Assembly (NCBI GenBank): GCA_963691705.1
Contig: OY829539.1
Coordinates: forward strand, 54,100,327-54,164,326
Length of the DNA: 64,000 nt
DNA from: Viola odorata
Taxonomy: Eukaryota; Streptophyta; Magnoliopsida; Malpighiales; Violaceae
Direction of reading: 5' to 3'
The notes below the pieces were generated by a model that had not been told where the DNA came from, did not search any database, and saw nothing but the letters and a program-made list of their open reading frames with translations. A program made the position numbers and the translations under genes. Shown here one piece after another: positions 32,440 to 45,359 of this stretch (the first letter of the stretch is position 1; each line of letters begins with the position of its first letter).

Positions 32440-34476
32440 TTACTGAGCTGCGGGAGGTGGAGGTGGTTGGTTTGGATTTGGCACAGATGGTACAGAACCA
32501 TCTCCTTCTTCAGAGGAGTCACTGGAGTCACTGTTGCTGCTGAAATGGTCATCCACCTTGTCTCGAATGTGCGCAACAGCCTTATCCATGGCTTGGATAA
32601 ATTTGAAGGAAACGTCCAAATGGGCCTGGATTCGTTGGTACTTGACCTCCTGCTGCTCCAAAAACTTGTTGAGCTTCTCCTGCTGAGCTTTTTCAAAGCT
32701 CTGGAATAGAGCCTGCTGCTGGTCTACAACCTGCTGCAGCTGCTTTTGAGCGGACTCTTGGAATTCATGGAACAGCTGCTGGTTGTCTGTGAAGACTATG
32801 AGCTGTTCATTAATAAGTTTCAGGAGGTGGTCAGCCCATTCTAGAAGCAATGGGTTGTCTGGATCTAAGTCGCATTGAGTTATCTTTGGCCTTTTGGCAT
32901 CTTGCCCAAGATTGGGCTCTTTCTCTGCACTGCTGGACTTAGGGGTTGCATCATCAAGCTGGATTGGCCGTAGCTTGAAATTTCCATTGATCCTCTTGCC
33001 ATAGAGGTGATCTGCTACTTGCGTGAAACCTGTATTAAAACAAAGAAAGCTTTTTTCCTCGTGGAAATGACCCATCTGGTCAAAAGTCTTAAGATCTATG
33101 ATCTTAACGACACAGGATTTATGCATGTTTAAAGTAGACAGGTCAATACCATTAGCAGTAGCAGTGATATAGGAAATAAGAGTTCCTAGGATCAGCTTAG
33201 GGATTGCATCGAATTCCTTGATTTGCCTAACAATCCAGTAGCCTAAATTTACTCTTTTCTTATGCAACATGCACCATAGTAAAAAGGTTTCAAGCTTAGA
33301 AATATTTCCTGAGACAGTTGTCTTGCCAGAGAGATTAATAGAGAGGATCCTTTGGAGAATCCTCAAGGTAGGATCTCGGATCCGGTGAGCCTTAGCATTC
33401 TTATCGAGTTTCCCATTAGGGTCACCAATCACCTCTCCATAAGCTACTGCCTTATCCCAATCAAGAGGATAATCAGTCAGGGTATTCCAATACTCATCTG
33501 AATTAAGTCCTTCTTCAGTTACAAATCCAAGCAAGAGATTAAATTCATCAATAGACAAGTGAGACCACATATCAAGCAATCTAAAATTCACCACATCAGA
33601 TGCGCCAAGATCAGGATTAGCTCTACCATTAGCATACAACCTATCCTGATCAAGCCAGAAAAATGCATGAAATTACAAACACAACTCAGCGTAAGCAGGC
33701 AAATCAAGGTACATAAAACATTCCCACCCAAGATCGATTATGTACTGCCTAATCCTGGTACCCACACCCAAAGCATTAAGAAATGAAAAATCAAGAATTG
33801 CAAACTGAGTAATTTCGTAAGCATGCTTCTCAAGTAATCTAATCTTAAAATCAAGGGTATCAGGCCTCAAACAATCATTCAATGAGTTTAAGGGGGGTAG
33901 AAATACCTTGGTAGTCTTGGCCGCAAGCTTGGCCAAGACTGCAGCTGCATCAGCGTCTGAGTCATCGTCAATATCAGCTTCCTCAACTTTCTTCTTCCTT
34001 GATCTCTTCTCCTTCGCCGAACCTTTTTCACATTGTGGTTCGGAATCAACTCCCTTCTTCCTAGCCTTCTTGCGAGCCACCTGCTTGGCTCTAGCAGAGG
34101 GTTTCTCATCGGAATCAGTCTCCGAAATCACTTCTACCTCTAGGCTACCCTCTTTATTAACCCTAGATTGGGTTTTTGGCTCTTCGGTGAGGAGAATCTT
34201 CCTCTTAGTCGGGAGGGTGCCCTGAGGAGACCCAAAGGTCTGTATTGGAGGAGGAGTGGATGGAACTCACTTTGAATGTTGGCTTAGGGAACCAGAGGGG
34301 GTTGCATCCATGGGCATGATCGTTCTTGCTATACTGAGTACTTTGCTAAGATTCTGGGGCAGATCTTTCTCTGGATTTGAGAGAGGGGGAGATTGCGAAG
34401 GGATGAGAGATTCTTTCCTTTTTGGTGGGGATTTTGGTGTGGCTGATTTCTTGGAGGATTTCCTGGATTTTCCCAT
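32440..34476 (-). pseudogene. Third ORF (env position) of the Athila-like element
   Basis: Starts at 34476 with a Lys/Ser-rich, probably nuclear-type N-terminus (MGKSRKSSKKS), broken around 34270-34131, then an acidic/basic tract and a domain (PDTLDFKIRLLEKHAYEITQ...) that continues after a TAA near 33675 through the segment starting MYANGRANPDLG. The C-terminus is a Gln-rich coiled coil and a Pro-rich tail. The central block RIRDPTLRILQRILS and HKKRVNLGYWI matches the third ORF of the plus-strand Athila-like element. This resembles the 'putative plant transposon protein' family, not a typical envelope: no clear transmembrane segment is visible. At least two breaks. Confidence 0.75.
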
Positions 34477-34993
34477 GTTTAAAGAGGATTGATCGTGGAG
34501 TGAAAGTAGGAGAGTGGAGTAGTTTTAGCTAAGGATGTTTTGAGAGATATTCGGATGAGGGAGAAATTTTAGGGATTTGAGGTTTTAGTGGGAGGTAAGG
34601 AGTCTAAATCATCATAATCCTTAATTAATTAAATTTAAAAAGTTAATTTCCAAATTAGAATTAATTTAAAAATTATAACCGTTACTCCTACTTTTTCTCC
34701 TCCTCTTTACACGTAATCTGCTCTTCTTTCCCTTTTTCTCTGCGTGTCCTTCAATCCTAGACTGAATAAAGTGTGGCCTAGATAAAAAAGACTTAGCCAA
34801 GTTTCCTCACCACACTTAATTCCTCGCAACCCTGCAGAAAAATTCTAAGAAATTCCTGAAAGAGAAAATCAGTAAGTGACTCTGGACTAAATTTTGAACA
34901 AACAATTTATTCACAAAAATTAAGAACAAAAAGCATGGGTTACCTCCCATGTAGCTCCCTAGTTATAGTCCTAGGCGTGAATTTTCTTTTCTT

Positions 34994-36975
34994 TCAGTGA
35001 ATCTCAGGTGGGGCTTCAATCGCCTGGCTTTCCTTAAATGTTGGAAATCCTTCTAGGAATGGTTTGAGCCGCTGTCCATTGACCTTGAACACTATTCCTG
35101 TCTTTTCATTCCTAATGTCCACTACACCATGAGGGTAGATATTAGTGATAACATATGGACCTTCCCATTTAGTCTTAAGCTTACCAGGAAAGAGTTTAAA
35201 TCTGGAGTTGTATAGAAGGACTTTTCCTCCAAGTTGGAGGTTTTTCTCAACAATCTTGCTATCATGGTATGTCTTCATCCTGATCTTAGCTAAGAGCTGG
35301 TTATCATATGCTTGATTCCTCAGTTCTTCCATCTCGTGGATTTGAAGTTTCCTTTCCTCACCTGCTTGGTCGTACCTTAGATTGCATTTCCGAATTGCCC
35401 AATAAGCTCTATGTTGCATACCTACTGGCAGGTGGCATGCTTTCCTGTACACCAATTTATACGGAGTCATTCCTATGGGAGATTTATAGGCAGTCCTGTA
35501 TGCCCACAACGCATCATCCAGCCTTTGGCTCCAATCTCGCCGATCTAGGCCAACTGTCTTAGCCAAGATCAACTTGACTTCTCTGTTTGATACCTCCGCT
35601 TAGCCATTTGACTGAGGATGGTAAGCAGTGGAGACTCTATGGGTTACACCATATTTCCTGAAAAGTGAAACAATAATACTATTGCAAAAATGTGTCCCAC
35701 GGTCGCTAATGATCCCCCTAGGCACACCAAATCTGTTCAAAATGTTAGATTTCAAAAATGAAACCACAGTTTTAGCATCATTGGTCCTAGTTGCTTTCGC
35801 TTCTATTCACTTAGACAGGTAATCCACAGCAAGCAATATATATTATTTTCCATTTGACATAGCAAAAGCCCCCATAAAATCAATACCCCATAAATAAAAA
35901 ATCTCACAATTTAATATAACATTCATGGGCATTTGATTTTTAGAACTTATGTTTCCTATCTTTTGGCATTCAGGACATGTCTTACAGAATCTATAGCTAT
36001 CATGAAATAGAGTAGGCCAATAAAATCCAGACTCAAGGACTTTTAAGGCTATCCTCTTGGCTCCAAAATGTCCACCACATGCATAAGAATGACAAAATCT
36101 TAAGACAGACGGGATCTCACTTTCAGGAATACATCTTCTAATCAATTGATCAGATCCAATTTCCAAAGATAAGGGTCATCCCAGATGAAATACCTGCTGT
36201 CATGCTTAATCTTTACCTTTTCTTGAGTCGTTAAGTCTCCATGATGCTTACCCGTGGCTAAGAAATTGACGAGGTCAGTGAACCATGGTCTCATCATCTG
36301 GACAACAAATAGGTGTTCGTTCGGAAAATCATCTCTGATTGGTTCCAGATCGCCTTTTACAAGGCATCTGCTCAGGTGGTCCGTGACTAAGTTTTCCTTT
36401 CCTGCTTTGTCCTTAATCTCCAGATTATATTCCTGCAAAAGTAAAATCCAGCGGATCAGTCTTGGCTTAGATTCTGATTTGGTCAGGAGGTACCTCAAGG
36501 CCGTATGGTCAGAAAAGACTATGACTTTTGTTCCCAACAAATATGATCTGAATTTATCCAATGCAAAGATTATTGCAAACAATTCCTTTTCGGTTGTGGT
36601 ATAGTTCTTTTGTGCCTCGTCAAGCATCTTAGAGGCGTAGTAGATCACGTGTGGATCTCCACCATTTTTCTACCCTAGAACCGCACGAACGACCGAGTTG
36701 CTGGCGTCACACATCAACTTGAATGGAAGGCTCTAATCTGGTGCTTGGATGATTGAGGCTGTTGTGAGTTTTTCCTTAATCTTGTCAAACGCCACTTGGA
36801 AAACTTCGTTAAAATTGAAGTCCACTTCTTTTTGTAACAGCTTACACATCGACTCCACTATCTTTGAAAAATCTTTAATAAACCTGCGGTAAAATCCTGC
36901 GTGGCCAAGAAAACTTCTAACCTCATGCACGCATGAGGGGTAAGGCAAACTCTTTATAACATCAATCTTAGCCTA
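34994..36975 (-). pseudogene. Athila-like pol remnant (RT thumb, RNase H, integrase)
   Basis: Minus-strand order: RT thumb (SLPYPSCVHEVRSFLGHAG), RNase H ([34 protein letters not shown]), the integrase zinc domain (GGHFGAKR...CKTCPECQ) and catalytic core ([29 protein letters not shown]), then a C-terminal domain ([21 protein letters not shown]). It is broken by stops near 36735, 36675, 36166, 35843 and 35603 and by a frameshift at about 36160. The RT fingers and palm are missing because the LTR at 36978 sits inside this gene. Confidence 0.9.
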
Positions 36976-36977
36976 GT

Positions 36978-37530
36978 TGTCGCACCCCCTTTTTGGAATT
37001 TATTTGCGCGACGCAAGTTTGGGACGGGATGTGAGATGAAATCGGACTCATCTCATATGATGCAATGAAGTCACCACTCTATTTTGTTTCTAGGTTTAGG
37101 GAACCTATATTTTGAGAATATGGCAGAAAACAAAATAAAAAGCTAAGGCAAAAACACCCGAGAATAGTGGTTCGGGGTCGTATTATGGACTCGGGAAGGT
37201 GTTAGGCACCCAAGTCACATCCTAAAAAGGTTACCGGTTGAAAGAGGTGTTTAATCATGCTTGAAAAAAATTAATAAAGTCCTAATTAAGTGATCATGCC
37301 CAATGAATTAATTAAATTCTAACAATTCTATATATTCATGCATACAAGCGTATATGCGAAAAAAGCATGAAATAAATAAAAGGGGGGGAAATATTTACTT
37401 GATGAAGGGTACGGGTTGATTTACCCCTTTGATCGAGTTTATCGGTACGAGAAGAGGATGATCGATGAACTATTAAATAATTGACGATTGTTGTATGCGA
37501 GCGAAAATGTTTGATTTAAACAAGCACGAG
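36978..37530 (-). mobile_element. Fragment of an Ogre/Tat-like large LTR
   Basis: Begins TGTCGCACCCCC on plus, the inverse of an LTR 3' end, and its first ~280 bases match the inverse of the 3' end of the solo LTR at 524-3895. It interrupts the Athila-like pol reading frame exactly at 36977/36978. Its continuation is cut off at 37530 by the plus-strand Athila-like element and would resume beyond that element. Confidence 0.7.
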
Positions 37531-39178
37531 TGATAGCATATTTTTATGCATGATTTTCTCTCCATTTTCTCACACTTTTAAGGCATGATTCTACTAAATT
37601 ATCCTTGTTTTCATTACTATTGCAGATCGAGGCCTAAAAAGGGAGTTTATGCAAAAATATGCATTTTTGGTGCATTTTGAGCGAATTCGAGCTTCAAGAC
37701 CAAAAGTCGAGGTCCCGAGTCCAGAGCAGCGTTCAAGGTCCCGAATCGGATTCCCTGTTCGGGCCCCCGAAGGGCTAAGAGCGGCAATTCCACTTGTCCT
37801 CTTGCCAAAGCTTCCACATGGTCTCCCTGACACTGTTCTGACGCTCTGCACTGATCACCAAATACCTACCGCTCTGACCATTTCAGCCCTTGAGCCCACT
37901 CCAGACCTGCCAAAGCTGGGAAAATCAGACAGCTTTATGCTTTTTCATCTTTGTGCTTTAAGGAGCATGGATCCATTTTTATAGGCTTTCAATTAATGCA
38001 TTTTGTCCCTAGTTTTAGGCTGAAGATATTTTGTGCTTGGAGCTCTACTATATAAAGAGCATCCAAGAGTAGTTTAGATCATCTCTTTTCTTATCTCTCA
38101 TATTTTAGCATAAGTTAGGAATTCATTAGTTTTAGTTTTCTTAAACTTCTCTCTAGTTTCTCTCACTAGTTCTTGTTAGCAACATTCAACCTTGCCGCCG
38201 GGCTTCAAACGGATTTTTAGTAACAAAGACTTCTTCCCTTAATCTATTTATTTACTTATTATGCTTTCTTCAATTATTATTTGTTCATCTTCAAGCATGA
38301 GTAGCTAAATCTTTAATTCTTAGCAAGGGTGATTCAAGGGTTGCAAGGGCAGATTCGAGGCCTTAATGTTCTTAATATGTTCTTGCTGCCATATTCAATT
38401 ACTTGCTGTTTTAATTACATCTTCACATGATATAATTTGAGGTCTGATCAACTGATTGTTATTTTGTGTGAATGCTGCCATCTTTGTGATGAATACGGAA
38501 GGAAAATTACATGGAACAAGTAGGCATCTGTTTAGTCTTGACTGCGCTGAAGTGGTCTCGAATAGATAGGGTGAGTAGTTGATTAGAGTGAGGTCACGAG
38601 CCTGACAAACTGAGGGACTTCTAGCTCCAGATCTGTCTTTTCTTATCTTCAAGACTACCTCATATGTGGAAACGGGGGGTAGTTTCTCTTAAGAGAAAAG
38701 TAGGGGATATCCGAGGAATCTGGTCCCTATGTCATTTCTATGATGTCTTGAATAGAATATCCTTGTGCTGATGACGATCGAGCCCCCAAATGCAACCCAA
38801 GAATGTCTTTGCTAAGAATCCTTCTCTAATTGATTATTTGTGTTTATTTCACCTCTGTTTTATTATTTCTGGAATTATTTGCTGATTTGCTTATTTTACC
38901 ACTCGGGACCTCGAACGTGACATTCGGGACCCCGAATACTACTTTCTTAGATAGAACTTGTTAGCTCCCAAATCTCTCTTGGCTAACTCATTTAGCCAAG
39001 TAAACCCCCCCCCCCCCCCCTGATTGTTACCATTTTGTGCTTTTGTCCCGCGAATACATTCAAGACCTTGAACCAGTCTCTCACAATCCCTGTGTTTGAC
39101 CCCGACTACCACTGTACACATTATCCCTTGTGTACACACATTTTTGGGCATTATAAATCTTCATTTGACTGAAGATCA
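37531..39178 (+). repeat. 5' LTR of the plus-strand Athila-like element
   Basis: Proposed from TGATAGCATATTTTTATGC to GAAGATCA, 3 bp before the primer site, 1648 bp. It holds TATAAA at 38051-38056 and a run of 16 C at 39005-39020. The left edge is inferred because the partner LTR is not visible. Confidence 0.65.
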
Positions 39179-39181
39179 AAT

Positions 39182-39199
39182 TGGCGCCGTTGCCGGGGA
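39182..39199 (+). promoter_or_regulatory. Primer binding site, tRNA-Asp type
   Basis: TGGCGCCGTTGCCGGGGA is complementary to the 3' end of plant tRNA-Asp (…CCCGGCAACGGCGCCA), the usual primer of Athila-like elements. Confidence 0.9.
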
Positions 39200-39232
39200 T
39201 TGTTTCAAGACTGATTTATTTTTCTTGTTTGT

Positions 39233-40653
39233 ATGACCAGGAGATCTGCACCCGATTTACTGCCCCTTGATCATGAGTTAGGAAGGATAGAAAGAGGCCT
39301 TCGAAGACTTGCCCAAGGATCAAACTCCAATCCTTGTGTTCGGGACCTCGAACGTCTCTTTGCTCTCCAGGACAATCCAGACCCCGAAGACCTACCTCCA
39401 GTCCATCCAGAAAGACCTAACATGGATAATCACGGCCCCCAAGGGGATGATATTCCACCACCCCCCTAGTGATCCAGACCATCGATGAATTCAATGCTGC
39501 CCCCGAGGCCCCGACCAGTTGTATTGTTTGGCCAGTGGTCCCGAATGACTGGGAACTCAAGTCCGCAACTATGCACCACCTACCCCTCTTCCGAGGGCTG
39601 GCTAAAGAGAATCCTCACCGTCACCTCCAGCAATTACACTCCATTTGTGATGCCATGAAGCCTCACAACGTTACTGTTGAGCATGCCAAACTACGTGCCT
39701 TTATGTGGTCCCTCAAGGACGATGCTCTTGACTGTTTTATGACTTGCGGCCACGATCCATCAACTCATGGGTTGAAATGTCCAAGGCCTTTACGAACAAG
39801 TACTACCCGGTGTCCATCGTGCAATATTTTTTGCGAAGGACTCAAGGGTCGAGACAAGGACTTGCTGAATGCTGCTACTAATGGTTCCATCACTAGACTT
39901 ACTTCTGCTCCCGCCAAAGACACCATTGAGCTCATGGCCAAGAACAACCTCCAGCTCAACAATTCTACTAGCGTTCAAGACGCCCGTTCAGCCGCTATGG
40001 AGAATCAATTGGCAGCCATCACGGGTATGCTACAGAATATGGCTTCGGGACATCCAGTCCAGGTCAAGGCCTGCCAAATCTGCTAGCTTTCAGACCACCC
40101 CACTGATGCTTGCCCATTTATTCCCGATGAAATACCTGTCAATGCTGTAGGAGGATTCAATGTACCGTATGGCCGACATCACAATCAAGGCTGGAAGCAG
40201 CCTAACTATGGGTGGAACAACAACCAGCAGGCCGGACCCAGCCATCAGTATGGACAGAATCCATACGAAAATCACCCCCCTCCTTTCAACATGCAGAATT
40301 TCAAGCCCAGACCCAATTTTTAGAATTATCAATACCAGAGGCAGCCTCCCCCAGACCAGAACTTCACCATGCCAGCACCCCCGAATGAGGAACCCTCCCC
40401 CGATAAGAAGAAAATTGCGGAGCTGGAAAAACAAATCCGTACTCTCATGGCAGAAATGAAAGAGGTGAAAAATGGAGGAAGATTTCCAGGGCAGACGGAA
40501 CCCAAACCGAAGCATGAGGCGTGTGCCATGAACATCCGCAGTGGTCTCGAGATCCCCTCTCGTGTCCATCCAGACCCCGACTCCGCGGAAGACAATCGGG
40601 CCCCCGAAGCTGACACTGCCATCCCAGGTCCCGAATGTGATAACAGTACTTAA
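39233..40653 (+). pseudogene. Athila-like gag, frameshifted
   Basis: Starts MTRRSAPDLLPL. The capsid domain (LFRGLAKENPHRHLQQLHSI...RAFMWSLKDDALD) is in a second frame after a break at the C-run near 39460, and its continuation (SINSWVEMSKAFTNKYY) is in another frame from about 39740. A CCHC zinc knuckle (CQIC...H....C) contains an in-frame TAG at 40084-40086. The C-terminal part contains KKIAELEKQIRTLMAEMKE, a likely coiled coil. It could not make an intact capsid protein. Confidence 0.85.
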
Positions 40654-43600
40654 CCATCTCCTGAACAGCCTCCTGAGCAACCCAAGAAGTATCGATTCGG
40701 CGATGCAGCTCTTGACCACTTCTTCTCCAGTAAGAAGTCTCGATGTAAAAAGAAACAGGCCGTTGAAGAAGAATTCTCCCAAGAATTCATTAACAAAGTA
40801 CTCGAGCCCCCGTTCCCTCAACGGTTGATCAAAAAGAAGAAAGAAGAAGAAGATCGGGACATCTTTGATATGTTCAGCTAGGTCATCATTAATATTCCCC
40901 TCCTCAAGGCCATCAAAAACATGCCTCGATATGCAAAGTTCTTGAAACAGCTTTGCACCAACAAGAACAAGTTCACCGAGGTGAATCGAATTAGTGTGGG
41001 AGCCAACTTGTCCGCCCATATCCAGCGCAAAATTCCACCCAAGTGCAAGGACCAAGGCATGTTCACGGTCCCTTGCAGAATCGGGACCATCGATATTGGG
41101 AAGGCGATGTGTGATTTGGGTGCTGGAATTAATGTTATGCCCTTGACCATTTATGACAGCCTTGGGCTCGGGCCCTTGAAGGAAACCACGCTTGTCATCC
41201 AACTTACAGACCGCTCGGTCGTATATCCCAAAGGCATAATAACAGACGTTCTTGTCCAAGTAGGTGAATTTCTATTTCCAGCGGATTTCTATGTTCTTTC
41301 CATGGAAAACCCAACCAACACCAAGTCCTCGGATTTACTCTTGGGACGCCCCTTCTTGGCCACTGCCCGTGCGAAGATTGACTACTATGAGGCCTCTATC
41401 TCCCTCGAATTTGATGGGGAAATCATCCGTTTCAATATGATGGATTCCATGAAGTACCCCTCCGAATTTTCGAGTGTCAATTTTATTGATGTGATAGACC
41501 CCCTTGTAGAAAACATCGTTGAGCTGAACGCTATCGAGCCCTTGAAGCTGATTCTTGACCGAGGTCTCACTCCTGAATCTTTGAAAGAGATGACAACGTC
41601 CATTACGGTTCCCACTGAACTAAGCACGGTCGCAGCAGCTCTCGAAGAAAATGCTGTCTTAGCAGTCGAGCCCCCGAGCGAGTCCCCCGAATACGCAGGT
41701 CATGAGCGACTCACCTCTTCTCTGGTACAAGGTCCAGACCTGGAACTTAAGGCATTGCCCTCAAATTTGAAGTATGCTTACCTCGGGGAGAAAGGATCCC
41801 TTCCGGTCATAATCTCTAACAAATTGGAAGAGAATCAAGAGCTTGAATTAGTGAGCCTCCTCAAGAGCTTTAAAAAGGCCATTGGCTGGACAATCGCCGA
41901 CATCAAGGGCCTATCACCGTGCTTGTGCACTCATCGCATACATCTCGAAAAGGCCAGCAAGACAATCCGAAAACCTCAAAGGCGTTTGAACCCCCCCATG
42001 ATGGAGGTAGTCAAGAAAGAGGTCCTGAAGCTGCTCGATACCGGGGTTATCTATCCCATCGCTGATTCCCCATGGGTCAGCCCCGTTCAGGTGGTCCCGA
42101 AGAAAACAGGCATCACCATCATTCCAGGCCCCGAGGGTCTGCCAATTCCCTCCCGAATCCAGAATGGCTGGCGTGTTTGCATCGACTACCGACGCTTGAA
42201 CGAGGCCACCCGAAAAGATCACTTCCCACTGCCTTTCATAGATCAAATGCTAGAGCGCCTTGCAGGCAAGACGTATTATTGCTGCCTGGATGGGTATTCA
42301 GGATTCCACCAAATTCCAGTAGCCCTTGAAGATCAAGAGAAAACAACTTTCACGTGCCCATTCGGGACCTTTGCCTACAGACGCATACCCTTTGGGTTAT
42401 GCAATGCCCCGGCCGCATTCCAGAGGTGCATGGTCAGCATCTTTTCAGAATTCATAGAAGAATGCATCGAGGTATTCATGGACGACTTCACGGTCTATGG
42501 TAACTCCTTTTCCGAATGCCTCTCGAATTTAAAGAAAATTTTGCAAAGATGTGTAGACACTAACCTTGTTCTTAATTTCAAAAAATGTCATTTCATGGTC
42601 GACCAAGGGCTTATCTTAGGCCACATCGTGTCCCGAAAGGGCATTGAAGTGGACAAAGCTAAAATTCAAGCTATCAAGACCTTGCCTTACCCCTCGAATA
42701 TTCGAGATGTGCGTTCTTTTATTGGTCATGCAAGATTTTACAGGAGGTTCATCAAGGACTTCTCCAAGATAGCCCAACCAATGTGCCAACTGTTACACAA
42801 GGATGTAGACTTCATCTTTGACGAAAAGTGCAAGACGGCATTCGAGACCTTGAAAGCCAAGCTCATTTCTGCTCCTATCATTCGAGCCCCCGACTGGACG
42901 CTCCCCTTCGAGATCATGTGCGATGCAAGCAACCAGGCTTTGGGAACTATTCTGGGCCAGAAGAAAGACAAGGAGACGTACGTCATCTACTATGCATCCA
43001 AGCTGCTGGATCCCGCCCAACAAAATTACACGACGACGGAGAAGGAGCTTTTGGTGATTGTCTATGCCCTTGACAAATTTCGGCAGTACCTCTTGGGCAC
43101 AGAAGTGATTGTGTATTCCGACCATTCCGCCCTTCGATGCCTGCTCAAGAAGACAGATGCGAAGCCTAGGCTTATCTGCTGGATCCTCCTACTTCAAGAA
43201 TTCAACCTTGTTATCAAGGACAAGAAAGGGATCGAAAATTGTGTAGCTGACCACCTAAGTAGGCTCCCGAACCAAGAGGATGACTCCCAAGTAGTCATTC
43301 GGGAGACTTTTCCAGATGAGTATTTGTGCTTAGTTGACACCGCGAAGTTTCCATGGTTCACGGACATAGCAAATTTTTGTGCCACTAGCGTGTTTCCAGT
43401 CGAGGCCTCGAGCGCAGAGCACAACCGGATCCGAAGACAAGCCAAATCCTATGTTTGGGACAGCCCTTACCTATGGAAACATTGTTCAGATCAGATTGTT
43501 AGGCGCTGTGTCACCATGGACGAGGTCCCGTCTATCCTCAAGTTTTGCCACTAGACCACGGAGGGAGGGCATTTTGCTGCAAAGAAGACCGCACTCAAGG

Positions 43601-44655
43601 TCTTGGAAGCCGGTCTATATTGGCCATCGATTTTCAAGGACAACTATTTGTTTTGCGCTACATGCCCTCGATGCCAAGCTATGAGGAATATAGGAGCCAG
43701 GAACCAAATGCCCTTGACTAGCATCATTGCGTGTGAAATTTTTGATATTTGGGGCATTGACTTCATGGGTCCCTTCCCAAATTCATTCGGGCACACATAC
43801 ATCCTACTTGCAGTGGATTATGTTTCCAAGTGGATCGAAGCCAAGGCCACCAAGACAGACGATTCAAGGGTGGTTGCTGATTTTCTCCGGACCCACATCT
43901 TCAACCGATTCGAGACCCCGCGTGCTCTCATCAGCGATCGGGGGACTCACTTCTGCAATAGAACAGTCTCTTCACTACTTAACAAGTATGGAGTGACCCA
44001 CCGAGTATCTACAGCTTACCACCCCCAGACCAATGGGTAAGCTGAGGTCTCGAATCGGGAGATCAAGGCTATTCTCGAGAAGACCGTCAACCAGTCAAGG
44101 AAAGACTGGAGTCCCAAGCTAGGAGACGCGCTATGGGCCTATCGCACTGCATTCAAGACCCCAATCGGTATGACACCATATCGGTTGGTCTATGGCAAGC
44201 CGTGTCACCTCCCAGTCGAGATCGAGCACAAAGCGTTCTGGGCAATTAAGAAAGTCAACATGGACTTGAACTTGGCAGGCAAAGACCGATGTCTTCAGAT
44301 TCAAGAGCTCGAAGAGCTTCGAGGGGATGCCTATGAGAATTCAATGATCTACAAGGGCAAGACAAAGGCCCAACACGACAAGCACCTTATAGTCAAGACC
44401 TTCACGGTTGGACAAAAGGTCTTGCTCTACAACTCACGATTATGAATTTTCTCAGGGAAGCTCAAGTCCAAATGGACGGGACCATACACTATCACCGCAG
44501 TGTTCACTCATGGCGCTATAGAAATCCAGAATCTGGACAACGGGAAGCCATTTAAGGTGAATGGGCACAGGCTGAAGCCCTTCTATGAGGGATTCAAGCC
44601 CTCGACTGCCGAGGAAGTAAGGGTCGAGGACCCAACAATCAACGCCCCCGAATGA
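40654..44655 (+). pseudogene. Athila-like pol (protease, RT, RNase H, integrase) with stops
   Basis: One frame in step with the gag C-terminus, interrupted by TAA 40651, TAG 40879, TAG 43552-43554, TAA 44038-44040 and TGA 44443-44445. The longest open part (40921-43554, 877 residues) has the protease motif CDLGAGINVMP, RT (VCIDYRRLNEATRKDHFPLP, CCLDGYSGFHQI, RIPFGLCNAPAAFQRCM, active site VFMDDF) and RNase H (MCDASNQALG, TTEKELLVIVYALDK, YSDHSALRCLL). Integrase follows (zinc domain, [28 protein letters not shown]). Two of the stops are consistent with C-to-T changes (CAA to TAA before AEVSNRE; CGA to TGA in 'SRLRIF'-like). Confidence 0.9.
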
Positions 44656-45359
44656 AGAAGCAACGTCTAGGCCTAGACGATAATCAAGGTCAAGTGTGGG
44701 GGCAGCCCCTGAATTTCTAACCCTCGCTCTTTAATTTTCATGTCTTTACAATCTAAGTCCAGCATCCTTTTTCCCTTTCCCGCGCATATTTTTTTATTTT
44801 CCCTAGGTAGTCTTAGTTAATTTTGTCCCTTCTTATTCCCCTTTTAAAACCCTTTGCCCCTTTCTTTTTTTATTTTTTTTGGAGTCAACTCTAGCTTTTC
44901 AAATTCTTTTTGCACACTTTTTATGTTACCTAGGTAAATTTTAAATTAATTTTGTCTTCTTTCCTTTTCATTTAATTCCTTTGTCTCCCCTCCTTTTCAT
45001 TAAATGCCTTTGTTCCCTACTTTATTGATCCCCATTTAATCCCTTTTGTTTTATTCCCCTCTCTCCTATTTTCAAAATCCTTAAAGCTGACCACCTTTCT
45101 CCGTTTCCCGTGCAGGTGCAGGCGCACGCTGCCCTTGGCACTGCGCGTCCTCTCCCAGCGCGCCACGTGGAGGACGAAACCCAAGGCAATCAGCTCCCTT
45201 CCCTCTCTCCACCTTTCTGTATCCTCAAACCCACTCACCCATGCCACCTAACCGTCCGTTACACGTCCGTTATCCAACCAAAATCCCCTCATCTCTCTCC
45301 ATCAAATCACACCACAAATCCTCTTCTCTTCTTTCCAAACAAAACCTTTCTTCCTCCTC
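44656..45359 (+). other. Spacer between pol and the third ORF
   Basis: T-rich sequence with 'CAAGTGTGGGGGCAGCCCC' just after pol, similar to CAAGTGTGG seen in the 3' non-coding region of the minus-strand relative. No ORF supported. Confidence 0.6.

Larger units (their letters stand above)
29785..36977 (-). mobile_element. Athila-like Gypsy element, 5' part interrupted
   Basis: Minus-strand order: pol remnant (36975-34994), third ORF (34476-32440), non-coding 3' region, polypurine tract (30865-30841) and 3' LTR (30840-29785). The upstream half (gag, protease, first half of RT, 5' LTR) is cut off at 36977 by a later LTR insertion and must lie beyond the window if it survives. Pol has several stops and frameshifts, so the element is inactive. 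Confidence 0.85.

Noticed and set aside
39005..39020. Run of 16 C
   Set aside because: Considered as a functional tract; it is within an LTR and likely a slippage-prone homopolymer of uncertain length.
40090..41259. 389-residue minus-strand ORF
   Set aside because: It lies opposite the Athila-like gag end and protease, which have clear motifs on the plus strand. Unlike the antisense genes of the Tat-like element it has no domain, introns or promoter.
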